Positions 1-9,541 of a DNA stretch of 64,000 nucleotides are shown one piece after another. How positions within the stretch are numbered: position 1 is the first letter of the stretch; every line of letters starts with the position of its first letter. The notes under the pieces are model-generated. The model was not told where the DNA came from, ran no database searches, and was given only the letters and a program-made list of their open reading frames with translations. Position numbers and translations under genes: made by a program. The DNA comes from Verrucomicrobiota bacterium (lineage in GTDB: Bacteria > Verrucomicrobiota > Verrucomicrobiia > Verrucomicrobiales > Akkermansiaceae), in NCBI GenBank assembly GCA_004293445.1, contig RDYP01000003.1, forward strand, positions 310,001 through 374,000, in the 5' to 3' direction.

Positions 1-218
1 GCGCCGTCCTCGACTTCACCTACACCCGCCGCAAGACCGCGCCCGGCGAAGCCGCTTTCACCGTCGAGTGGTCCGATACCCTCGCCGCCCCCTGGACCCC
101 CGTCGTCTCCGACCCGCCCGTCTCCCTCGACGCCACCCGCGAGTCCGTCCACACCGCCATCCCCGCCGGCCCCAACGGCCGCCGCTTCGTCCGCTTGAAA
201 ATCACGCCCGGGCCCTGA
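1..218 (+). CDS. C-terminal end of a large secreted protein (5' end outside window)
   Basis: An open frame enters from the left edge (first full codon at base 3) and ends at TGA 216-218. The visible 71 residues contain TYTRRKTAPGEA, VEWSDTLAAPWTP and end in GRRFVRLKITPGP. This is the same C-terminal module that ends the next four giant genes, so the gene was almost certainly another large exported enzyme or repeat protein. Nothing upstream is visible, so its catalytic part is unknown. Its last ~125 bp are nearly identical in DNA to the end of the next gene, which points to recent duplication or gene conversion. Confidence 0.85.
   Translation, partial: AVLDFTYTRRKTAPGEAAFTVEWSDTLAAPWTPVVSDPPVSLDATRESVHTAIPAGPNGRRFVRLKITPGP
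66..189 (+). repeat. Long near-identical direct repeat, copy 1 (partner 9385-9508)
   Basis: The stretch encoding VEWSDTLAAPWTP through GRRFV matches the 3' end of the neighbouring 9.2-kb gene with only a couple of base differences over about 124 bp by eye. Third codon positions are conserved as well, so this is DNA-level identity rather than only protein constraint. It could seed homologous recombination that would delete or duplicate the intervening gene. Confidence 0.75.
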
Positions 219-303
219 CCCCGACACCCGCACCATCGCCACCAATCGGAGTCACTAATCCACCGACACCGTCCACTCTCCCGCCCCTGCGATCCACTCC
301 TTC

Positions 304-3300
304 GTGAAAACGCCTCGCCGTCTCCCGCTCATTCTGCCCTGCCTCGCCGGCTTGACCGTCCTTGCCCTTTTCATTTGGCAACCCGCCGTGGAACCGGTCG
401 ATGGTCCCGGAGAGGCTCAGCCCTCCACCGTCGCGCCGCCCACGGACGCTCCGTCCGCAGCCAACCGGCACCCGGCCCGCACAACAGGGATCGCCGCCGC
501 CCCGGCGTCCACGCTCGCCGCGATGGAGCCCGGTCGTCCCCCTCGCCAGGTCGAACTGTCACCAGACTTCCTCGATCGTATCGTCCGGGGTGACGCGGTG
601 ACCTTCGACCTGCCCGACGGCCGCCAGGTGGAATGCGAGGAAGCGCGGGTCGAACGGGACGAGAAAGGCGTGGTCTCCCTGACCGGGGAGTTCACCCGGC
701 CCGTGCCCGGAACCTTTTTCTTCCGCCGTCAGTATTTCCCCGGGGTGGCCGGCAAGATGGCTGGCAATGTGATCTTCAAGGGCGAGAAAACCGCGTGGAA
801 GATCCTGCCCGAAGGAAAGAACGGCGACCCCCTGCTCAAGGAAGTCCCGATCGGCGAGGTCATCTGCGTTGACTACACCCCGCCGCTCGAGATGCCGCAG
901 GACCACCCGTCCACCGTGGCGCTGCCGGAATACCAGGACGTCATCCCGCTCGAAAGCCTGCCCGGCGCGCCGGGCGCGATCTACCTCGACTTCGACGGAT
1001 CGAAGGGACCCCACGACACCTGGTCCTACAAGGGCGATGCCGCGCCGTCTGGCTTCAGCAATTCGACCATCCGCGACATCTGGATCCGCGTGGCGGAGGA
1101 CTTCCTGCCGTTCAATATCAACGTCACCACCGATGCGAAGGTCTATGAGAACGCCACCCGCGGCCGCCGCATCCGCTGCATCGTCACGCCCACCAACTGG
1201 TACAGCGCGGGCGGCGTTGCCTATGTCGGCTCCTACAACTGGGGCGGCGATCCGGTCTGCTGGGCATCCAATTACACCGGCGACAGCGCGGTGACCGTGA
1301 TCTCCCACGAGGTCGGACACACCCTCGGTCTCTACCACCACGGCTACGACACCAGCGAGTACTACTCCGGCCACGGCAGCGGGGCCACGGCTTGGGCACC
1401 GATCATGGGGACCGGCTATGGCAAAACCCTCAAGCACTGGTCGGACGGCAGCTACTACCTCGCCACCCGGAAGAGCCAGAAGGACCTCACGACCATCACG
1501 AATCAGAACGGCGTCGATTTCCGCCCGGACGACTGTGGCGACGCTCTCGCCGGCGCCCGCTACCTCTGGATCGGTCCGGGCAACACCGTCACCAACCAGC
1601 AGGGGATCATCGGAGCCCCGGGCGAAATCGACGCCTTCCGCTTCAAGACGACCGGCGGCGCGGTGAATCTAACAGCCAGTACCGCCACGACCGGCATCAA
1701 TCTCGACATCAAGGCGGACATCGTCGACGCCGCCACCAGCACGGTCGTCTTCACCAACGATTCCACCGCTTCGGCCAACGCCACGATCTCCACCAACCTC
1801 GCCGCCGGCGAGTATCTGCTGCGGATCACGGGAGCCACCGTCGGAACGCCCGCCACCTCCCGTGGCGGCTATTCGAACTACGGCTGCCTCGGTTCATACA
1901 AGATCGACGGCACCGTCGCCGGCGGCGAAACCCACCAGGCCTTCGCCATCGCGGAAAACAGCGCCAACGGCACCGTCATCGGCACCATCGCCCCGCGCAC
2001 GGTCGGCGGCAGTCCCCTGAGCTACACCATCGCCAGCGGCAACACCGGCAATATCCTCGCACTGAACCCGTCCACCGGCAGTCTCACCGTAGCGAACTCC
2101 GCCTCGCTGGATTTCGAAACCTTGTCGTCCCAATACGACGATCCGGCGGTGTTCGAGTTGTTCGTCACCGTCACCAATACCGGCACCTCCGCCACTGAAA
2201 CCGTGCGCGCCATCGTAACCGTGACCGACGTCAACGAGCCGCCGGTTCTCGCGGCCATCCCTACGGAAATCGCCGTTTACGAAGGCACCACACCTGGCGT
2301 CCGGGTGGTGGATCTCAGCGCCACCGATCCCGACCGCTTCGACGGCCCGGTGTATGAGATCGTTTCCGGCAACTCCGCCGGATACTTCGCCATCAACCCG
2401 CGCACCGGCTCGCTCACCGTGGTCAACGTGCCGCAGGTCGCCGCCAACACTCCGGTCACCCTGGTGCTCCGTGCCCGCGACCAGAAAACCCCCACGCAGT
2501 ACTCGGTCGACCGCACCCTCACGATCACCATCACGGACCTTCCGGGCACCGTCCCCGGCACGCCAGGCACCATCGTCCGCACCTTCTTCCGCAATATCGG
2601 CGGCTCGACGGTCGCGGATCTCACGGGAAACGCGAACTTCCCCAACAAGCCGGGTGAGGAAGTGGTTCTCACCTCCTTTGACGGCGGCGCCAACGCCGGC
2701 GACAACTACGGCAGCACCATCCGCGGCTACCTGATCCCGCCGGTCAGCGGCCAATACCATTTCTGGATCGCCGGCGACGACGCTTCCCAGCTCATCCTGG
2801 GGAGCGGCGCGTCGCAGGTCTCCACGCCGGTGATCGCTTCCCACCCGACCAACACCGGGCAATACGCTTGGGACGCCCAGGCATCGCAGGTCTCCGCGCC
2901 GGTCACTCTCACCGCCGGTCAGCCCTATTACATCGAGGCCCGCCACAAGGAGGCGGGCGGCGGCGACCACCTCGCGGTGGCCTGGTCCGGCCCCGGCATC
3001 ACCCGCCAGGTGATTCCCGGCCTTTACCTGGTGCCGTTCTATCAGAACTACGCGCCCACTCCGTCCGGCACCTTCACGATCATGGAAACCGCCCCCGCGG
3101 GCACCGTGGTCGGTACCGCCAGCGTGGCGGACGTGAACAAACAGGACTCGCACGAAAACTTCACCATCACCGCCGGCAACACCAACAACGTCTTCGCGAT
3201 CAACCCGACCTCCGGCCAGATCACCGTGGCCGCTGCCGGGCTGCTCAACGCGAACACCACGCCGTTCTACAACCTGACGGTCAGGACCACCGACGACGGC

Positions 3301-6300
3301 ACGCCCGCGCTCGATGGCAGCGGCACCGTGCGCGTCAACATCAACGCGAGCCGGTTGTATTTCGACCCCAACGGCACCGCCGCGGGATCCGTGGCGGATG
3401 CCGGCAGCTATGCTTGGCGCACCACCTCATGGGCCACCGCCCCGGGCGGCACCGCCGCCGTGGCCAGTTGGGTCCCGAACGCCCAGGCGATCTTCTCCGC
3501 CACCACGCCGACAGGTCCGTTCGCCTACGATGTGGACATCGCTTCCTACAACACGGGCACCCACGGCGGTTTCGGTGCGATCCGCGCGCTGGGCGGCACG
3601 GTGCGCTTCGTCGGGAATGTCGATAACTTCTATCTATTCGCAGACACCGCGGTGGAAGCCGCGCCGGGAGCGGCCATCGAGTTCAACCAGACCCGCTCCG
3701 GCAACTCCATCCTCGCCTTCAACCTGAATTCCCGGACGGCCACGTTCGACGGCGATGTCACCTTCAACAACGGCGGCATGGGCAATGCCGGCAACGTCGT
3801 CGTCAACAGCGGCAAGCTCGCCCTCAACGCCGCGAACCCCTACACCGGCTCCACCACCGTCAACAGCGGCACGCTTTCCCTGCTCGGCTCCGGCGCGATC
3901 TACACCACCCTCAACTGGGCCAACCAAACCGTCACCCTCAACCCCGGCAGCACCCTGGAACTCGACCGCTGGGTCGGCGCCAACCGCAGCCTCGGCCAGT
4001 TGGGCTACGCCGCGCAAAACCTCGTCATCGATGGCGCGACCGTCCGCAACAGCGGCCCGGGGAACCCGCTGGTCACCGACGACAGCCCGGGCTTCACCAT
4101 CGGGACGAACGGAGCCACGCTCGAATCGGCGACCGCGGGCCAAATGTGGCGCATCCTCACGGACAACCGCAATGCCGGCTTCGGGATCGCCAGCAACGGC
4201 GGCCCGCTCGTCCTCACCGGCGCTGGCGACGGCTCGATCACGAAGAACATTTCCGGCACCACCACCGCGCTCCTCAAGACCGGCCCCGGCACCTGGCATC
4301 TCGGCGGCACCAACACCTACGGCGGCGGCACCACGGTTTCCGAAGGCACCTTGCAGTGCAACAACACGGTCAGCCTGCCCGGTGCGGCGACCGTGGAGTC
4401 GAATTCGTCCGATGAGACGAAGTTCGGCACCCTCTTCATGAACCTCGGCAACACGACCTGGAGCCAGGACGTGAGCGGCTCCGGCCTGTGGAAGGCCGCC
4501 ACCGGCAGCGGTTCGCAAACCACCGTGCTTTCCGGCAACTACAGCGCGTTCAACGGCACGCTCGAAGTCGCCACCGGCAGCGGCAAGATCCAACTCGCCA
4601 ACGCCGCCAATTACCCCGCCGCGGGATCGACCATCCAGCTCGATTCCAACACCACCCTTTTCCTCGCCGGCGGCGGCACCTTGCAAAGCGACCTCCGTCT
4701 CTTCGGCGGCACCATCGGCGAACCGTCCTACGGCCAACTGCGCGTGGGCGCCGCGAATGCCATCCTCAACGGCGACGTCACGCTGCATGCCAACACCACC
4801 ATCGCGGCGGACAGCGGCCGCACGGCCACGATCAACGGCGTGATCGGCCAGAGCGGCGGCGGCTTCGGTTTCACCAAGAACCAGCCCGGCACCCTCGTTC
4901 TCACAGCCGACAACACCTACACCGGCGGCACCACCGTGGCCGTGGGCACGCTCCAGACGGGCGCCACCAGCGGCAAGCCCGGGCCGGGCAATCTCACCGT
5001 CGCCAACGGCGCGACCTGCCAGATCCGCCACACCACCGGCGCGCTCGGCCGCCAAGCCTACGTGTCTCTCAACGGCACCGGCAAACTCGACATCGCCGGC
5101 GGCGTGACCGAGCGGGTGGCGCGCCTTTACGTCGTCGGCGTCCTGCAAGCGGCCGGCACCTACACCGCGGCCAACCTTCCTTCCAACCTTTCGGGCGCGG
5201 GCTCGTTGATCGTCGGTGAAGTCGTCCCCGATGCCCCGACAGGTCTGGCCGCGGCGCTCGCCTCATGGAATGCGGTGCGCCTCAACTGGTCGCATGTCAC
5301 GGTCAACGACACCTCGGTGCGCGTGGAGCGCTCGCTCTCGCCGACCGGCGGGTTCGCGGAAATCGCCAGCCTCGGCCCGGGCACCAGCACCTACCTGGAT
5401 CCTGGGCTGAACCTGCTCACGCCTTATTATTACCGCGTCCGCGTTTCGAATGCCGCCGGTTTCTCGGCCTATTCCGAGGTGGCCGGCGTCACCACCCGCT
5501 CGGCGGATCCGCCTGCCGATCTCACCGCGGTGGCCGGCAATGCCCAAGTGGCCCTGTCATGGTTGGCCAGCGATGGCGCCACCGGCTATCTGGTCAAGCG
5601 CGGCACGGAGTCCGGCGGTCCTTACACCACCGTGGGCACCACGGCCGTCACCAGCTTCACCGATACCACGGCAGCCAATGGCACCTGGTACTATTACATC
5701 GTCCTTGCCACCGCCCTCGGCGCGGAAAGCGACCCGTCCGACGAAGTATCCGCCCGCCCGCTGCCGCCTGCCGGCACCGGCACCTGGGCCGCCGACTCCG
5801 GTGGCAATTGGTCGGATCCCGACAACTGGCAGAATTTCATCGTCGCCGATGGCGCAAGCAACAGCGCCACCTTCGGCCGGGCCGCAGGCGGCACGGTGAC
5901 GTTGGACTCCGCCGGCCGCACGCTGGGTTCGCTGAATTTTGCCGCCGGGGATTATGTCCTCACCGGTTCCCCGGTCGCGCTCGACAACGGTACCGCGACT
6001 CCGGTCATCGATGTCGCGAGCAACCGCCTCGCCACGATCGAACCGGCAATCAGCAGCACCAACGGCCTGCGCAAAACCGGCGGCGGCCGCCTGATCTTCG
6101 CCGGCGGCAGCAGCTACACCGGCTCCACCAGCGTCGATGGCGGCGTGCTCGTCTTGGGAAATGCCTACGCCGGCAGCGCCCATGTCATCGCCTCCGGGGC
6201 CGCCCTCGAACTCGACACCACCGGCGGCGATTTCAGCCTGCCCGCCACCAGCTTCACCGGCACGGGCACACTCAGGAAATCCGGACGGAACCGCGCGTTC

Positions 6301-9300
6301 TGGGGATCCAGCGCGGCCACTTTCGCGCTGGGCTCCGGGTCGCTCATCGACGTCACCGGCGGCACTCTCGTCGGCGGCTCGAACGCCAACGAAGTCTGGA
6401 CCAACAACCTCTCCGACCTCTCCGTCGCCAGCGGTGCCATCTTCGACGGCGTCGAGGCCAACGTCCGCGTCGACGGCATCAGCGGCAGCGGCACCCTCAA
6501 GACCGGCTACAACGGCGCCGGTTACGCCAACCTCACCATCGGCGTCGACAACGGCAGCTCGACCTTCGACGGCGTGATCGCCAACAGCAGCAGCACCGGC
6601 AATCTCGCCAAGCAGGGCAGCGGCACCATCACCCTCCGCGGCACGAACACCTTCGGCGGCAGCGTTTCCATCAGCGGCGGCGTCCTCCGCATCACCCGCG
6701 CCGCCGCCCTCGGCAGCGGCACCAAGACCGTCACCATCAACGGCTCCACCACCAAGATGCTCGAGCTCGACGGCAGCGGCGGGGCCATCGCGCTCCCAAG
6801 CAGCGTGAGCTTCGTCACCAGCGGCATCAGCGGCGTGATCCGCAACACCGCCGGCAACAACAGCATCGCCGGCGCCTTCACCATCACCGACGGCAACGGC
6901 AACTCCCGGATCATTTCCGACGGCGGCGCGCTGACCCTCTCCGGCAACGTCACCGCCAACAGGAGCGGCCGCGTCCTCGACCTCGCCGGCAGCTCCACCG
7001 CCGCCAATACCTTCAGCGGAGCGCTCTCCAACACCAACACCCCGGCCCTCACCAAGTCCGGCACCGGCACCTGGATCGTCTCCGGCGCGAACACCTATCA
7101 GGGCGCGACCACCATCGACGGCGGCACCCTCGTCCTCAGCGGCAGCCTCGCCAGCAGCATCACCACCCACAGCGCCATCCTCGCGCCGCAAGGCACGCCG
7201 TCCACCAGCGCCAACCTCACCCAGAACGCCACCTCGACCTACCGCGTCCGCGTCAATGCCGGCGCGGCCGACCGCCTCGCCGTCGGCGGCAGCGTCACCC
7301 TCGCTGGCACCCTCGATCTGATCGCCCCGCCCGGCCTCTACGCCGGCAGCAGCTTCACCACCCTCGACAAAACCAGCACCGGCGCCATCAGCGGCACCTT
7401 CGCCGGACTCGCCCAGGGAGCCAGCTTCGCCCTCGGCGGCTACACCTGGCAGATCAGCTACAACGGCGGCAACGGCAACGACGTCGTGCTCAGCATCACC
7501 AACGGCCCGACCACCGCGCTCGAAGCCTGGCGCCACGTGAACTTCGGCATCTTCACCAACACCGGAACCGCCGCCGACAGCGCCGACCCCGACAACGACG
7601 GCTACGACAACCTCGCCGAGTTCAACGCCGCGACCAACCCGAACGACCCGGCCTCACCCGGCTCCTTCATCTGGACCAGCACCAGCTCCGGCCCCTGGAC
7701 CACCGGCGCGAACTGGAACAACGGCATCGCCCCCGCCAGCCACCCCGCCGCCAAGCTCGAGTTCCTGACCGGCAACGCCGCGCTTCCCGCCGGACCCATC
7801 GTCGCGAACAACGACCACGCCGCGACCTTCCTCCTCAACCGCCTGGTCCTCGCCGGCAGCGGCAGCGGCAACCTCGCCGTGAATCTTACCGGCGGCCCGC
7901 TCGAGTTCCGCGCCACCCCCGCGGCCCTGCCGAATCTCCAGCTCGCCGCAAGCCCGGCCACCCTCGCCTACACCGTCGCCAACGCCCTCACCCTCGCCGC
8001 CGACACCACCTTCCACGGCTCCGGCAGCGGCGCGTTCCTCTTCACCGGCCCGATCTCCGGCCCCGGCGCGCTCGTCCGCAGCGGCAGCTCCGGCACCCTC
8101 GTCCTCGCCGCCGACAACAGCTACCTGGGCGGCACCACCATCAGCGCCGGCAGCACCCTGCAGATCGGCAACGACGGCGCCACCGGCAGCCCCGGCAGCG
8201 GCCCCATCGTCAACCACGGCACGCTCCGCATCGACCGCGCGGGCAGCCTCGCCCTGCCCCAGGCCATCAGCGGCTCCGGAGCCCTCGCCATCGACGCCCC
8301 GGCGGCCACCGACAGCGTGACCCTCGGCGGCGACAATTCCTTCAGTGGTGCGGTCACCCTGACCCGCGGCACCCTCAAGCTCACCCGCAACAGCGCGCTC
8401 GGAAGCACCAGCGCCGGCACCAGCGTCAGTACCGGTGCGAAAATCCAGCTCGAAGGCGGCACCCTGAACATCCCCGAGCCCCTCTCCCTCGGCACCGGCT
8501 CCACCGGCGTCACCATCGAGAACCTCGCCGGCGACAATACCCTCGCCGGCACCATCACCCGCAACGGCGCGCTGAATTTCCTCTCGCAATCGGGCAAGCT
8601 CACCATCCTGAGCGCCATCGGCGGCACCAGCAATTCGGTGAACCTCCAAGGCGACGGCGACGGCCTGATGAGCGGCCCCATCACCCTCGCCTTCGCCGTG
8701 ACCAAGTCCGGCGCCGGCACCTGGACCCTCAGCGGCGCGAGCAGCTACACCAGCGCCACCACTATCAGCGGCGGCAAGCTCGTCCTCACCGGCTCCCTCA
8801 CCAGTCCGGTCACCGCCACCACCGGCACCCTCGCCCCGCAAGGCACGCCCGCCACCACCGGCACCCTCGCCATCAACTCCGACGGCCGCCTCGAAGCCCG
8901 CCCCGGCGACACCCTCACTGTCGGCGGCTCCGTCACCCTCGCCGGCCAGCTCGACCTCGTCGTCCCGCCCGGCTTCACCCCCGGCACGTCCTACACCCTT
9001 CTCCACAAGACCAGCGCCGGCGCGGTCGCCGGCAGCTTCGCCGGTAAACCGGAAGCCGCCACCTTCACCGCCGGCGGCCACCTCTGGCGGATCACCTACC
9101 TCGGCGGCGACGGCAACGACGTCGTCCTGACCATCGTCCCCCCGCTCACCGCCATCGAATCCTGGCGACAGACCCACTTCGGCGACCCGTCCAACAGCGG
9201 CAACGGCTCCGACAGCGCCGATCCCAACCACGACGGCGAAACCAACCTGCTGGAATTCGCCACCGGCCAGAACCCCCATGCCGCCACCCGCGCCGCTACG

Positions 9301-9537
9301 ACGCTGACTCCCTCCGGCACCGATCTTCTCTTTCAATACACACGCAGCAAGACCGCCGTGAATGAGGGCTTTTCGTTTATCGTTGAGTGGTCCGACACCC
9401 TCGCCGCCCCCTGGACCCCCGCCGTCTCCGACCCGCCCGTCTCCCTCGACGCCACCCGCGAGTCCGTCCACACCGCCATCCCCGCCGGCCCCAACGGCCG
9501 CCGCTTCGTGCGGGTCAGGATCACCCCATCGCCTTGA
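304..9537 (+). CDS. Giant 3077-aa secreted protein: metzincin-type protease domain, cadherin-like, PA14, FN3 and autotransporter beta-strand repeats
   Basis: The protein starts at GTG 304 with a signal-like segment (LPLILPCLAGLTVLALFIW). Around residue 335 is HEVGHTLGLYHH, the HExxHxxGxxH zinc site of metzincin metallopeptidases, followed by a candidate Met-turn (APIMGTGY). Then come cadherin-like segments (about 545-750), a PA14-like domain (about 750-915), another cadherin-like segment (about 920-1015), beta-strand repeat passenger blocks with recurring GSGTLTLSG/NTYTGGTTV motifs, two FN3-like domains (about 1640-1825) and more repeats. The DPDNDG...NLAEF module occurs internally near residue 2430 and again near 2980 at the C terminus, as if two proteins had fused. 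The next gene starts 4 bp after the stop, which suggests coupling. The likely role is a cell-surface or secreted adhesin with protease activity. The fold calls are firm for the zinc motif and weaker for the exact repeat families. Confidence 0.85.
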   Translation: MKTPRRLPLILPCLAGLTVLALFIWQPAVEPVDGPGEAQPSTVAPPTDAPSAANRHPARTTGIAAAPASTLAAMEPGRPPRQVELSPDFLDRIVRGDAVTFDLPDGRQVECEEARVERDEKGVVSLTGEFTRPVPGTFFFRRQYFPGVAGKMAGNVIFKGEKTAWKILPEGKNGDPLLKEVPIGEVICVDYTPPLEMPQDHPSTVALPEYQDVIPLESLPGAPGAIYLDFDGSKGPHDTWSYKGDAAPSGFSNSTIRDIWIRVAEDFLPFNINVTTDAKVYENATRGRRIRCIVTPTNWYSAGGVAYVGSYNWGGDPVCWASNYTGDSAVTVISHEVGHTLGLYHHGYDTSEYYSGHGSGATAWAPIMGTGYGKTLKHWSDGSYYLATRKSQKDLTTITNQNGVDFRPDDCGDALAGARYLWIGPGNTVTNQQGIIGAPGEIDAFRFKTTGGAVNLTASTATTGINLDIKADIVDAATSTVVFTNDSTASANATISTNLAAGEYLLRITGATVGTPATSRGGYSNYGCLGSYKIDGTVAGGETHQAFAIAENSANGTVIGTIAPRTVGGSPLSYTIASGNTGNILALNPSTGSLTVANSASLDFETLSSQYDDPAVFELFVTVTNTGTSATETVRAIVTVTDVNEPPVLAAIPTEIAVYEGTTPGVRVVDLSATDPDRFDGPVYEIVSGNSAGYFAINPRTGSLTVVNVPQVAANTPVTLVLRARDQKTPTQYSVDRTLTITITDLPGTVPGTPGTIVRTFFRNIGGSTVADLTGNANFPNKPGEEVVLTSFDGGANAGDNYGSTIRGYLIPPVSGQYHFWIAGDDASQLILGSGASQVSTPVIASHPTNTGQYAWDAQASQVSAPVTLTAGQPYYIEARHKEAGGGDHLAVAWSGPGITRQVIPGLYLVPFYQNYAPTPSGTFTIMETAPAGTVVGTASVADVNKQDSHENFTITAGNTNNVFAINPTSGQITVAAAGLLNANTTPFYNLTVRTTDDGTPALDGSGTVRVNINASRLYFDPNGTAAGSVADAGSYAWRTTSWATAPGGTAAVASWVPNAQAIFSATTPTGPFAYDVDIASYNTGTHGGFGAIRALGGTVRFVGNVDNFYLFADTAVEAAPGAAIEFNQTRSGNSILAFNLNSRTATFDGDVTFNNGGMGNAGNVVVNSGKLALNAANPYTGSTTVNSGTLSLLGSGAIYTTLNWANQTVTLNPGSTLELDRWVGANRSLGQLGYAAQNLVIDGATVRNSGPGNPLVTDDSPGFTIGTNGATLESATAGQMWRILTDNRNAGFGIASNGGPLVLTGAGDGSITKNISGTTTALLKTGPGTWHLGGTNTYGGGTTVSEGTLQCNNTVSLPGAATVESNSSDETKFGTLFMNLGNTTWSQDVSGSGLWKAATGSGSQTTVLSGNYSAFNGTLEVATGSGKIQLANAANYPAAGSTIQLDSNTTLFLAGGGTLQSDLRLFGGTIGEPSYGQLRVGAANAILNGDVTLHANTTIAADSGRTATINGVIGQSGGGFGFTKNQPGTLVLTADNTYTGGTTVAVGTLQTGATSGKPGPGNLTVANGATCQIRHTTGALGRQAYVSLNGTGKLDIAGGVTERVARLYVVGVLQAAGTYTAANLPSNLSGAGSLIVGEVVPDAPTGLAAALASWNAVRLNWSHVTVNDTSVRVERSLSPTGGFAEIASLGPGTSTYLDPGLNLLTPYYYRVRVSNAAGFSAYSEVAGVTTRSADPPADLTAVAGNAQVALSWLASDGATGYLVKRGTESGGPYTTVGTTAVTSFTDTTAANGTWYYYIVLATALGAESDPSDEVSARPLPPAGTGTWAADSGGNWSDPDNWQNFIVADGASNSATFGRAAGGTVTLDSAGRTLGSLNFAAGDYVLTGSPVALDNGTATPVIDVASNRLATIEPAISSTNGLRKTGGGRLIFAGGSSYTGSTSVDGGVLVLGNAYAGSAHVIASGAALELDTTGGDFSLPATSFTGTGTLRKSGRNRAFWGSSAATFALGSGSLIDVTGGTLVGGSNANEVWTNNLSDLSVASGAIFDGVEANVRVDGISGSGTLKTGYNGAGYANLTIGVDNGSSTFDGVIANSSSTGNLAKQGSGTITLRGTNTFGGSVSISGGVLRITRAAALGSGTKTVTINGSTTKMLELDGSGGAIALPSSVSFVTSGISGVIRNTAGNNSIAGAFTITDGNGNSRIISDGGALTLSGNVTANRSGRVLDLAGSSTAANTFSGALSNTNTPALTKSGTGTWIVSGANTYQGATTIDGGTLVLSGSLASSITTHSAILAPQGTPSTSANLTQNATSTYRVRVNAGAADRLAVGGSVTLAGTLDLIAPPGLYAGSSFTTLDKTSTGAISGTFAGLAQGASFALGGYTWQISYNGGNGNDVVLSITNGPTTALEAWRHVNFGIFTNTGTAADSADPDNDGYDNLAEFNAATNPNDPASPGSFIWTSTSSGPWTTGANWNNGIAPASHPAAKLEFLTGNAALPAGPIVANNDHAATFLLNRLVLAGSGSGNLAVNLTGGPLEFRATPAALPNLQLAASPATLAYTVANALTLAADTTFHGSGSGAFLFTGPISGPGALVRSGSSGTLVLAADNSYLGGTTISAGSTLQIGNDGATGSPGSGPIVNHGTLRIDRAGSLALPQAISGSGALAIDAPAATDSVTLGGDNSFSGAVTLTRGTLKLTRNSALGSTSAGTSVSTGAKIQLEGGTLNIPEPLSLGTGSTGVTIENLAGDNTLAGTITRNGALNFLSQSGKLTILSAIGGTSNSVNLQGDGDGLMSGPITLAFAVTKSGAGTWTLSGASSYTSATTISGGKLVLTGSLTSPVTATTGTLAPQGTPATTGTLAINSDGRLEARPGDTLTVGGSVTLAGQLDLVVPPGFTPGTSYTLLHKTSAGAVAGSFAGKPEAATFTAGGHLWRITYLGGDGNDVVLTIVPPLTAIESWRQTHFGDPSNSGNGSDSADPNHDGETNLLEFATGQNPHAATRAATTLTPSGTDLLFQYTRSKTAVNEGFSFIVEWSDTLAAPWTPAVSDPPVSLDATRESVHTAIPAGPNGRRFVRVRITPSP
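9385..9508 (+). repeat. Long near-identical direct repeat, copy 2 (partner 66-189)
   Basis: This is the 3' end of the giant gene, nearly identical in DNA to the partial gene at the window's left edge. The identity breaks off just after GGCCGCCGCTTCGT, where the two last few codons differ. The genes at 13134 and 18125 encode the same module but with much lower DNA identity, so this pair is the recently exchanged one. Confidence 0.75.
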
Positions 9538-9541
9538 ACCG

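Noticed and set aside
5265-9047. 1260-codon + strand ORF inside the giant repeat gene
   Set aside because: It is an arginine- and histidine-rich shadow produced by GC-rich repeats in the next frame; it has no signal peptide or domain and fully overlaps a well-supported gene.
304-9537. Repeated GSGTLT/NTYTGGTT DNA as a CRISPR or tandem DNA repeat
   Set aside because: The repetition follows protein beta-strand units of variable length with codon-level variation; there are no constant-length repeats with unique spacers.
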